Below, in pieces: positions 1-5,999 of a stretch of DNA of 6,631 nucleotides. The translations under genes and the position numbers were made by a program. Under the pieces are notes generated by a model. The model was not told where the DNA came from and ran no database searches. It was given only the letters and a program-made list of their open reading frames with translations. Every line of letters begins with the position of its first letter. Position 1 is the stretch's first letter. This DNA comes from Proteobacteria bacterium UBA6920 (GTDB lineage Bacteria > Pseudomonadota > Gammaproteobacteria > SG8-11), in contig DKAS01000179.1 in NCBI GenBank assembly GCA_002448875.1, positions 13,148-19,778 of the forward strand, in the 5' to 3' direction.

Positions 1-816
1 GCCGTCGCCGGCGCACACCTGATATTGCCGGCAGTTCAGAAACTCGATGGAACCGCTGCTACCGGCGGCACCCTGGTAACGCAGCCTGCCGCTGGCCGGG
101 TTGCCGTTGTCACAGCCGGTGAACACCAGCGGATTGTCCGCATCGACGACGATGCTGCCGTAATCGGGGTGAAAAACCGTACCGTCATGCACCGTATAAC
201 CACCGCTGCTGCTGCCCGTAACCTGGTAGTCCTGGAGACGATAGGCGGTACCATCAACCGTCACCACCCAGTCGTTGCTGTAGGTGCCGGCCGCGGTATC
301 CACCACGGTGCTGCCGTTTACCACCTTGGTCTTGCCATTTCGGGTCACGCTGAGTTGATCATAAACCACGTTGCTGCGCACCGACACTGGATTGAGGGTG
401 TACTCGACCGCCACTTTCACCGTGCCATCGGTAATTTTCTGCGAACCCTCGCTCGCTTCGCAGTAGTTGTCGTAGATCAGAGTGGTAGTGTTGCCGCTGG
501 CGGAAGTTTGCGCCGACGTTCGCAACGACCCACCGCAATCGCCGACAGCGGTATTATCGACGATGGCCTGCGCGGTTTTGCTGCCGCCGGCTTGCGCGTC
601 GGTGTCCGGCAGTCCGCGCGCGGCATCGACGGCGTCAATGGCGGCCACGCCCAGCGCTTCGCGATTGCTCTCGTCCACGGTCGCCGCGCCAGTCTTTCCC
701 CGGTAGTGGGTCGCGCCACCGGTCGAATTGTCGTCATTTCCACCGCTACCGCTGCACCCTGTAAAATTGGCACCCAACATCGCCAGCAACATGACCGGCC
801 AGATTTTTCCCTGCAT
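1..816 (-). CDS. Predicted secreted lipoprotein, C-terminal end beyond window
   Basis: The frame is open for 272 codons from the ATG at 816 to the left edge, where it is cut. The start is fixed by the ribosome binding site AAGGAGG, 7 bases upstream. The N-terminus is a short lipoprotein-type signal: Lys4, a hydrophobic stretch at residues 7-16, then FTGC with the candidate lipidated Cys at 21 (Phe at -3 is unusual for a lipobox). Ser22 follows; by the E. coli sorting rule this would favour the outer membrane. Residues 22-34 form a Gly/Ser/Asp/Asn linker. The rest is rich in Gly, Ser, Thr and Val with alternating hydrophobic residues, suggesting beta structure, and has five more cysteines (94, 119, 235, 262, 268) that could form disulfides in the periplasm. 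I do not recognise the family and assign no function. It lies downstream of the Crp/Fnr gene but behind a terminator, so it is probably transcribed separately. Confidence 0.8.
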   Translation of the reverse strand, partial: MQGKIWPVMLLAMLGANFTGCSGSGGNDDNSTGGATHYRGKTGAATVDESNREALGVAAIDAVDAARGLPDTDAQAGGSKTAQAIVDNTAVGDCGGSLRTSAQTSASGNTTTLIYDNYCEASEGSQKITDGTVKVAVEYTLNPVSVRSNVVYDQLSVTRNGKTKVVNGSTVVDTAAGTYSNDWVVTVDGTAYRLQDYQVTGSSSGGYTVHDGTVFHPDYGSIVVDADNPLVFTGCDNGNPASGRLRYQGAAGSSGSIEFLNCRQYQVCAGDG

Positions 817-820
817 GTGT

Positions 821-830
821 CTTCCTCCTT
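821..830 (-). promoter_or_regulatory. Strong ribosome binding site of the lipoprotein gene
   Basis: Read on the minus strand the site is AAGGAGGAAG. The AAGGAGG core is followed by 7 bases and then the ATG at 816. This is the best Shine-Dalgarno match in the window and it decides the start of the lipoprotein. A TATGAT sequence (887-882, minus) could be a -10 box for the same gene, but no convincing -35 lies at the right distance. Confidence 0.8.
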
Positions 831-958
831 GTCTGTGCGCGCAAATCGCCGTGAATCCACAGGTACGGACGGCTACAGTCCATCATAGGTCGGCAGACTT
901 ACATTGCACTTACAAGGCAGGTAGACGGAAAATATACCGCGCGTGGATTACCGGCGGG

Positions 959-995
959 AAAAACGCTGAGCGCGCGGCCGCTGGCGGCCGCGCGC
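959..995 (-). terminator. Rho-independent terminator of the Crp/Fnr gene
   Basis: Bases 970-980 (GCGCGCGGCCG) pair perfectly with 985-995, giving an 11-bp all-GC stem with a CTGG loop at 981-984. On the minus strand the stem is followed by six bases and then five T residues (963-959). The hairpin starts 9 bases after the regulator stop codon. The T-run is short and slightly displaced from the stem, but the stem is very stable, so termination or RNA 3'-end protection is likely. Confidence 0.7.
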
Positions 996-1004
996 CGCAT
1001 CATG

Positions 1005-1745
1005 TCAGATGGCGATACCGGTCATTGCCGCCGTCTGTTCGAAGTGAATGTGATTGACATCGCCTTCACTGGGCTTCATGCGCTCGGGCTGCAAAATGGA
1101 AATCACGTGATTCTTGATTTCGATAATGCCTTCGCGGCGCAACTCGCCCAGCACTACCGTCACCGTCTGCCGGCTGGTGCCTATCATGTCCGCCAGCTCC
1201 TGATGTGTAAGATGCATGGGCAGTCGAATGGCCTCGCCGTTGCGCTGGCCATAGCAACAGGCCAGCCGGTAGAGCAGTTTCATCACTCGCGAATTGACGT
1301 CGTCGGCCACCAGATTCAGCATGGCGTTGCTGAGAATACGCACCCGCCCCGCCAGCATGTCAATGATATTCATCGACGCATTGGCGTGCCGGGCCAGATA
1401 GGATCGCAGCTCGACGTACGGGATAGCAAGCACGGTGAGGTCGCGGCAGGCCTCGGCATGGGCCTCGCGCAATTCACCGTTGAAAATTTCCGACAGGCCA
1501 AACAGCTCGCCGGGAAAGCAGAACCACAGAATGACTTCTTTGCCGTAGCTGGCGATCTGGTAGATTTTCACCCTGCCGTCCAGCAGGATGTAGGCATAGT
1601 CGCTGTTGGCGCCAGCGCGAAAAATCAGTTCATTTCTGCGAAAAGTTTGTTTCTTCCCCAGAGCCAGTAATTCCGCGCGTTCGGCGTCGTTCAGACGCAA
1701 CAGGAAGCTGGAGTTTCCGAGATTTGCGATGTTATCCATAACCAT
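1005..1745 (-). CDS. Crp/Fnr-family transcriptional regulator
   Basis: The product is 246 aa from the ATG at 1745, which has AGGGGA 7 bases upstream. An ATG at 1781 (258 aa, with AAGGA 11 bases upstream) is the main alternative; frames reaching 1847 need a TTG start without a good site. Residues ~10-120 form a cyclic-nucleotide-type beta-barrel (FRAG, YILLDGRVKIYQ, FPGELFGLSEIF). Residues ~125-160 are the dimerisation helix, and ~178-208 a winged helix-turn-helix (HQELADMIGTSRQTV). There is no N-terminal cysteine cluster, so it is not an Fe-S Fnr. The phosphate-binding segment lacks the Arg-Ser-Ala of E. coli Crp, so cAMP binding is doubtful. In the recognition helix Arg192 matches Crp Arg180, but Gln193 and Val197 replace Glu181 and Arg185, so the DNA target probably differs from both Crp and Fnr sites. 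The family assignment is firm; the ligand and target genes are unknown. Confidence 0.92.
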   Translation of the reverse strand: MVMDNIANLGNSSFLLRLNDAERAELLALGKKQTFRRNELIFRAGANSDYAYILLDGRVKIYQIASYGKEVILWFCFPGELFGLSEIFNGELREAHAEACRDLTVLAIPYVELRSYLARHANASMNIIDMLAGRVRILSNAMLNLVADDVNSRVMKLLYRLACCYGQRNGEAIRLPMHLTHQELADMIGTSRQTVTVVLGELRREGIIEIKNHVISILQPERMKPSEGDVNHIHFEQTAAMTGIAI

Positions 1746-1882
1746 GGTGTTTTCCCCTGACAGTGTTCTAGCATTTAACATAATTATTTTTTTCCTTAGT
1801 TTTTCATTGTAAATAGCCGACCCAATAGCGGCGTCGCTATCAACCAAGTGAATCCTAAAATTAGATATTTTTATGTGCGACT

Positions 1883-1911
1883 AATGTAGGGGAAATGGCC
1901 ATTAATGTAAA
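1883..1911 (-). promoter_or_regulatory. Candidate sigma70 promoter of the Crp/Fnr gene
   Basis: On the minus strand TTTACA (1911-1906; 5 of 6 to the -35 consensus) is separated by exactly 17 bases from TACATT (1888-1883; 4 of 6 to the -10 consensus). Transcription would start near 1876, leaving a leader of roughly 95-130 bases depending on the start codon used. Both boxes overlap the two copies of the TAATGTA repeat, so part of the repeat may simply be promoter sequence. Confidence 0.4.
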
Positions 1912-1993
1912 GTTCTAATTCACACGGCGGACCACGTCTTGATAGAACCCTGGGAAGGAAAATAACTTACTGATAAATAGACTAATACGATGA

Positions 1994-2012
1994 AGTGTGA
2001 ATATTTCACACT
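1994..2012. repeat. Perfect 19-base palindrome, candidate operator
   Basis: Two 8-base arms, AGTGTGAA (1994-2001) and TTCACACT (2005-2012), flank the centre TAT. The half-sites TGTGA and TCACA match those of E. coli Crp, but they are 5 bases apart rather than 6, so the dyad axis falls on a base. The element sits about 62 bases upstream of the transcription start implied by the TAATAT box at 2054, a distance typical of class I activators. The divergent Crp/Fnr regulator is one candidate to bind it; the spacing and its altered recognition helix argue for caution. Confidence 0.5.
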
Positions 2013-2053
2013 AATAAGCCAAAAAATTACAGCAGCATTTCTTAAAATAAGAT

Positions 2054-2059
2054 TAATAT
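2054..2059 (+). promoter_or_regulatory. Possible -10 box for the small membrane peptide gene
   Basis: TAATAT lies 38 bases before the ATG at 2098 and would start transcription near 2066. No -35 match is found at 16-18 bases, which would fit an activator-dependent promoter using the palindrome centred at 2003. The region is AT-rich, with TAAAAT (2043-2048) and TAAGAT (2048-2053) also possible, so the exact box is uncertain. Confidence 0.25.
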
Positions 2060-2097
2060 TCTGACGACGCGCCTAAATTCGCTTGCGGGAGATTCCG

Positions 2098-2181
2098 ATG
2101 CCATCGAACAATCACTCAAACATCATTCTGGAAATCATCATGCTGGTCATTGTCCTGGGGTCTCTGCTGTTATTTTTCTAA
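2098..2181 (+). CDS. Small single-span membrane peptide, 27 aa
   Basis: An ATG at 2098 opens a 27-codon frame ending in TAA at 2179-2181. The ribosome binding site GGGAG (2087-2091) lies 6 bases upstream, which is near-ideal. The peptide starts with a polar stretch (MPSNNHSN) followed by about 19 mostly hydrophobic residues (from Ile9 to Phe27, with one Glu at 12) ending in LLLFF. That is enough for one transmembrane helix, with almost nothing after it. It stands alone, divergent from the Crp/Fnr gene and convergent with the histidine kinase gene, 58 bases from the latter's stop; no clear terminator was seen in that gap. I do not recognise a family. The good ribosome binding site and clean hydrophobic composition favour a real gene, but at this length chance cannot be excluded. 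Confidence 0.55.
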   Translation: MPSNNHSNIILEIIMLVIVLGSLLLFF

Positions 2182-2239
2182 GCTGGGCTAGAAAGTTCGC
2201 ACCCTCCCCCGTGGCAGCAACAGGCAAGCAAGCGCAGGA

Positions 2240-4525
2240 TCAGGAACGCATTCCGGAAAGAGACCCCAGCAGGGGCGTAGCAGTAAGCGCCCGCAATTGA
2301 TCGACAATAGCCAGCAGTTCGTTTATCCGCAATGGTTTGGTCAGATAGGCATAAAATCCCGAAGCAACCGCTCGTTCAATTTCCGCCGGCATGGCCGCTG
2401 CACTCAAGGCAACGACGGGAATCGCCGCGGTTTCCGGCAACTGCCGCAACTCCGCCAGCAACTCATAACCGCTCTTGTCCGGCAGTTGAATGTCGAGCAG
2501 GACCAACGCCGGCCGGTGCACACGGGCCATTTCCCGGCCAAGACCGGCGTTGTGCGCACTGATCAGCCGCACCCCGGGCCGTAATTCCAGGACGCGTTCA
2601 ACCAGCATCAGATTGACCGGGTTATCCTCGACATAGAGCACGGTGAATTCCTGGTCGGCAGCTTGCCGCGACGACACGCCGCGGACGGCGTTACCCTGCA
2701 GCGCCGTCGAGACCCCCATGATACCGGCCACCCGGCGCAGGTTCAGCCAGAAGGTGCTGCCCTGACCTTCTACGCTTTCAAATCCGACTTCGCCGCTCAT
2801 CAAATGCATAATATGGCGGGTCAATGCCAGCCCTATCCCCGCCCCTTCGATCGACGAGGCTTCGCGCCCGAGCCGGGAAAATTTCTGGAACAGATCGCCG
2901 GCCCGCTCCGGTGGAATGCCGATGCCGTTGTCGCGCACCAGGATACGCAACTCATCGGTCTCGCCGGCATCGCACTCGATACTGACCATGCCACCGGGTT
3001 TATTATATTTTATCGCGTTACTGATCAGGTTCAGCAAACACTGCCGCAGGCGCGTAGCATCAGCATAGACGCACAGGCCGGCTTTGGCGGCACATGACAT
3101 GCGCAAATCGATTTGCTGACGCAGCGCGACCGGCGCCATCATGCTGACGCACTCGTCGATGACATCCATCACCCGCACCTCGTTGATCGTCAACTCCATG
3201 ATGCCGCTTTCGATACGCGCCAGATCCAGCAGCTGGGTCACCAGCGCCAGCAGGTGTTTGCCGCTGCCCAGTATCTGCTCCACCGACGCGCGATGTCCGG
3301 AATCGAGGTGCGGGTCCATTTCCATCAACTGGGCGAACCCCAGTACGGCGTTCAAGGGCGTGCGCAATTCGTGACTCATGGCGGAAAGAAAATCCGATTT
3401 GGCACTATTGGCATGCTCCGCTTCGTCCTTGGCCTGATTCAATTGCCGGGTACGCTCCTCGACCCGCGCTTCCAGGGTTCGGTAAAGATCGCGCAGCCGC
3501 GACAACATGGCGCGCAAGGCGTTGTCCAGCACCCCGATCTCGTCGTTACGATCGCCGCTGGCCGGCAACTCGCTCCACAAGTCGTCGCCTATTCTGCGGG
3601 CATTTTCCGCCAGATTACGCAAGGGCAGGGCCAGGCGTTTCCCACTCCAGTGCGCGACCAGCAACACCAGCGCCAGCAATATGCTGCCACCCAGGGCAAG
3701 CAGCGCGCTGGTCTGACGGGTAGCCGAATCAACGGCGCTGAAATCCGGTTGAACAGCAATTTGCAGGCCCAGCGGCGCCAGCACCGCCGGCACCGCGACG
3801 GATTCGCTGAACCCACCCCGGGCCAGCATTTCGTCGACACTGGGTGAGCGGTGGGCACTGAGCAGAAGATGCGGCACCCGACCTTGGTCGCCGATTAAGA
3901 TATCCGGCTGCAGCGGGAACATATAGACCAGCGCGCCTTCCCCGGAATGGGTGCGCATATAGACGATGACATCCACTACCAGTATCATCTGCCCGCCGTC
4001 ACCACCATCGACGATGCGTGCCTGGGTCTCACCTGCCTCTATGGTCGCCTGGATCCAGGCGCGGTAGGGCTCGAATATCCGGTCATCGACATTGCTGGCC
4101 ACCGTTCCGCCGAGAAAATCCGCCAACATGATCTGCACCGGCATACCCAATACATTACGAAAGCCACCCAGCAACGGCGCCAGATAGGTTTCACGCCCTA
4201 TGCTGTCAATCAAACCGTTGGCCACCGTGGAATTGTGTGCCAGGGTGGACATGGAACCCGTAACCGCGGTCAGCACCCCGCTGATACGCTCCGCCCGCAG
4301 CGCCAGATCCTGATGATAATTGGCCTCGACGCCGGCTTTGATCTGCTGAGTAAGCAATAGATTGGAAATCACCAGGGCAACACCAATGAAAACCACGGCC
4401 GGCACCGCCACTGCCAGGGCAACCCGATTTTCGAGGCGCGCCTGCAGGGGCGCCAGCAGGCGTTGACCCCAGGATTCCTTAGCTAGCTTCATCTTTGATG
4501 GTGCTGTCGTTCGAACACGGCTCAA
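2240..4525 (-). CDS. Membrane-bound hybrid sensor histidine kinase with receiver domain
   Basis: The 761-aa product has a short cytoplasmic N-terminus, a transmembrane helix at ~35-58, a periplasmic sensor region of about 215 residues (~59-272; possibly Cache-like, not certain), a second helix at ~273-293, a HAMP linker (~294-347), and a coiled coil to ~375. The HisKA domain has the phospho-accepting His385 (MSHELRTP). The ATPase domain shows the N box Asn503, D532NGIGIP and the G561AGIGL loop. A receiver domain (~627-745) has Glu633-Asp634, phospho-acceptor Asp678, Ser708 and Lys730. All catalytic residues are present. There is no C-terminal Hpt domain, so phosphate would have to leave through a separate protein or by reversal. 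The start chosen is a TTG whose TTGA overlaps the stop of the binding-protein gene by 4 bases; an ATG at 4492 (750 aa) is equally possible, and neither has a clear ribosome binding site, so translation is probably coupled. Confidence 0.93.
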   Translation of the reverse strand: MSRVRTTAPSKMKLAKESWGQRLLAPLQARLENRVALAVAVPAVVFIGVALVISNLLLTQQIKAGVEANYHQDLALRAERISGVLTAVTGSMSTLAHNSTVANGLIDSIGRETYLAPLLGGFRNVLGMPVQIMLADFLGGTVASNVDDRIFEPYRAWIQATIEAGETQARIVDGGDGGQMILVVDVIVYMRTHSGEGALVYMFPLQPDILIGDQGRVPHLLLSAHRSPSVDEMLARGGFSESVAVPAVLAPLGLQIAVQPDFSAVDSATRQTSALLALGGSILLALVLLVAHWSGKRLALPLRNLAENARRIGDDLWSELPASGDRNDEIGVLDNALRAMLSRLRDLYRTLEARVEERTRQLNQAKDEAEHANSAKSDFLSAMSHELRTPLNAVLGFAQLMEMDPHLDSGHRASVEQILGSGKHLLALVTQLLDLARIESGIMELTINEVRVMDVIDECVSMMAPVALRQQIDLRMSCAAKAGLCVYADATRLRQCLLNLISNAIKYNKPGGMVSIECDAGETDELRILVRDNGIGIPPERAGDLFQKFSRLGREASSIEGAGIGLALTRHIMHLMSGEVGFESVEGQGSTFWLNLRRVAGIMGVSTALQGNAVRGVSSRQAADQEFTVLYVEDNPVNLMLVERVLELRPGVRLISAHNAGLGREMARVHRPALVLLDIQLPDKSGYELLAELRQLPETAAIPVVALSAAAMPAEIERAVASGFYAYLTKPLRINELLAIVDQLRALTATPLLGSLSGMRS

Positions 4526-5724
4526 GGCAGCGGTCGAATAACGCCCTGCGCGTCGTACGCCGCCATGAATATGTCCTCCTGTACCAGCGCATCGTGTACT
4601 TTTCTGGAAAACGGCTGTTTGAAAACCTTGACCAGGCCGTCGTAATGCTGTACCTGCTCGAGTTTGTCGCGTATCCGCGCCCGCTCGGTGCTGCCTGCCA
4701 GGTTGATGGCACGAGCCAGAATATGCACCAGATCATAAGCCTGGCCAAAACCCACCGGCGCGTCGATCTGCTCCGGCGCGCTGATGTCAAATATTTCCTT
4801 GGCCAGCTTCATAACCCGTGCCACTTTACCGGGATCGGCGCGGAACAGACTGAATGATTGCACCACACTGAAATCCAGGCGCTGCAAGTCCCCGGGATTA
4901 CTCATCTGACCGATAAAATTGCCGCCGGTGACTCCCCAGTGGCTGATGATGGGCAACAATTGATCCTTGGGCAATGCCGACATTTCCGAAACCAGAGTGG
5001 CGCCCTCATCATCGTTGGCCACCAGTATAATGGCTTCGGCACCCTCCTTGCGCAGGTTCTGGTATTTATCAATCAAAGACTTATCCCGCCAGTTGTACCA
5101 GGCGGTGCCGACGGAAACGAGATCCCCGACGGTCGCCAGATAGCGCTTGGCGGCGGCTTCGTTGCTGCGCCCCCAGGCGGTATTGGTCAGTAGCAAACCT
5201 ACCTTTTTTACCCCTTTACCCCGCGCATGCTGCAGCATTACCGGCATGGCGTAACCGTCTTTCAGGGACAGCCGAAACACCCAGTTGGGATCCTGTTTGT
5301 TCTCCGTGATACCGTCCGCCGACGACCAGGGCGCCAGATTGATCATCTTGTTTTTCTCTAGCGTTTGCAGGGTCTCCAGCACCACCGGGCTGAAACGACC
5401 GCTGACAACAGCTACCACATCGGATTTCCTGCTCAATTCACTGATGTTGTGGATGCCACGGGCCGGCATGGACAAATTGTCCGTGGTAATAATTTGCATG
5501 GGGCGCCCCTGCAGCACCCCACCCTGCCGATTGATTTCTTCCACCGCCAGACGCGCCCCCCGCTCAATGGACTGCGCCGATGTGCTGTGCGGTAAACCGA
5601 ACTCCGCGTCTATCGCCACGTAGACAGGCTCGCCGGTCGGAGCGGACATTCCCGTCCCCCACCAGCACCCACCAATAATCACGGCAATTCTTATTACATT
5701 CATAGAGTTACGCCAGGGTGTCAT
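4522..5724 (-). CDS. Periplasmic substrate-binding protein, LivJ-like (type I fold)
   Basis: The product is 400 aa from the ATG at 5724; a GTG at 5736 and an ATG at 5703 are alternatives, none with a strong ribosome binding site (GTGAG lies 6 bases before 5724). The N-terminus is an export signal with Arg residues, a hydrophobic run (RIAVIIGG) and a possible Ala28/Pro29 cut after GMSA; an IGGC just before it could be a lipobox. The mature part has the marks of branched-chain amino acid-type binding proteins: GARLAVEEINRQGGV followed by GRPMQIITTDN, the segment LAPWSSADG near the ligand cleft, and KKVGLLLTNTAWGRS in the second lobe. The family binds amino acids, amides, urea or aromatic acids; the ligand here cannot be read from sequence. 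No permease or ATPase gene is adjacent. Instead the stop overlaps the start of a hybrid histidine kinase gene, pointing to a sensing role. Confidence 0.9.
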   Translation of the reverse strand: MTPWRNSMNVIRIAVIIGGCWWGTGMSAPTGEPVYVAIDAEFGLPHSTSAQSIERGARLAVEEINRQGGVLQGRPMQIITTDNLSMPARGIHNISELSRKSDVVAVVSGRFSPVVLETLQTLEKNKMINLAPWSSADGITENKQDPNWVFRLSLKDGYAMPVMLQHARGKGVKKVGLLLTNTAWGRSNEAAAKRYLATVGDLVSVGTAWYNWRDKSLIDKYQNLRKEGAEAIILVANDDEGATLVSEMSALPKDQLLPIISHWGVTGGNFIGQMSNPGDLQRLDFSVVQSFSLFRADPGKVARVMKLAKEIFDISAPEQIDAPVGFGQAYDLVHILARAINLAGSTERARIRDKLEQVQHYDGLVKVFKQPFSRKVHDALVQEDIFMAAYDAQGVIRPLP

Positions 5725-5756
5725 TTTATGTCTCACGCTTGGTGGTTAGAGGCCAT

Positions 5757-5785
5757 ATAAAAACCATAGTATGATCGTCTGGCAA
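5757..5785 (-). promoter_or_regulatory. Candidate sigma70 promoter of the binding protein-kinase operon
   Basis: On the minus strand TTGCCA (5785-5780; 5 of 6) is followed after 17 bases by TTTTAT (5762-5757; 4 of 6). Transcription would begin near 5750, giving a leader of about 26 bases to the ATG at 5724. A second possible -10, TATACT (5804-5799), has a better hexamer but no good -35. Confidence 0.4.
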
Positions 5786-5815
5786 AAAGCCATCTATTGA
5801 GTATAGTAACTATGG
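5764..5815. repeat. Inverted repeat CCATAGT/ACTATGG at the operon promoter
   Basis: CCATAGT (5764-5770) recurs in inverted form as ACTATGG (5809-5815), with 38 bases between. Each copy is part of a small odd-centred palindrome: CATA-G-TATG at 5765-5773 and ATAGT-A-ACTAT at 5803-5813. The first lies inside the spacer of the candidate promoter and the second about 58 bases upstream of its predicted start, an arrangement that would suit a regulator with two sites. Arms are short, so chance is possible. Confidence 0.3.
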
Positions 5816-5999
5816 GAAGCCCAATAACACTGGGCACTCGCTCGTGTAACTATTGTTTACATTGATTCCCTTCCTTTGATTTTCCATGGATAGACAGAAG
5901 CAGGAATGACCGCATTAAGTAATCCCAGGAACGCTCGATATAGCTTATGGCCCCCGGCCGCTTTTCAGACCGACGTACACTTATTCCCGGATTGTTTTC

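Larger units (their letters stand above)
1746..2097. other. AT-rich divergent regulatory region
   Basis: This 352-base stretch separates the Crp/Fnr start from the small plus-strand gene at 2098 and is clearly more AT-rich than the genes around it. It holds a candidate minus-strand promoter (1883-1911), a 7-base direct repeat TAATGTA at 1882-1888 and 1903-1909 (21 bases apart), a perfect dyad (1994-2012), and a possible plus-strand -10 box (2054-2059). No other coding frame with a credible ribosome binding site was found. Confidence 0.6.

Noticed and set aside
25..888. 287-codon plus-strand open frame
   Set aside because: It is antisense to the lipoprotein gene, whose signal sequence and strong ribosome binding site make the minus strand the coding one.
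1002..1670. 222-codon plus-strand open frame
   Set aside because: It lies antisense to the Crp/Fnr gene, has no ribosome binding site, and its product (rich in His and Gln) shows no domain; it is a by-product of codon bias.
1990..2064. 24-codon plus-strand frame through the palindrome
   Set aside because: There is no ribosome binding site before its ATG, and the sequence is better explained as regulatory DNA.
2182..2239. Terminator between the small peptide gene and the kinase gene
   Set aside because: No stable hairpin followed by a T-run was found on either strand in these 58 bases.
3113..3847. 244-codon plus-strand open frame
   Set aside because: It is antisense to the kinase gene and crosses its HisKA and HAMP regions; the composition (His, Gln, Arg) is that of a shadow frame.
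4479..4790. 103-codon minus-strand open frame across the binding protein-kinase junction
   Set aside because: It lies out of frame with the binding-protein gene on the same strand; Arg/Ser/Trp-rich product without recognisable features.
5819..5835. GCCCA/TGGGC inverted repeat as a terminator
   Set aside because: The 5-bp stem with a 7-base loop has no T-run on either strand and lies between two divergent genes, where no terminator is expected.
5948..5966. Possible sigma54 promoter before the GGDEF gene (TGGCCCCCGGCCGCTT)
   Set aside because: The invariant GG and GC pairs are not at the required 10-base separation.
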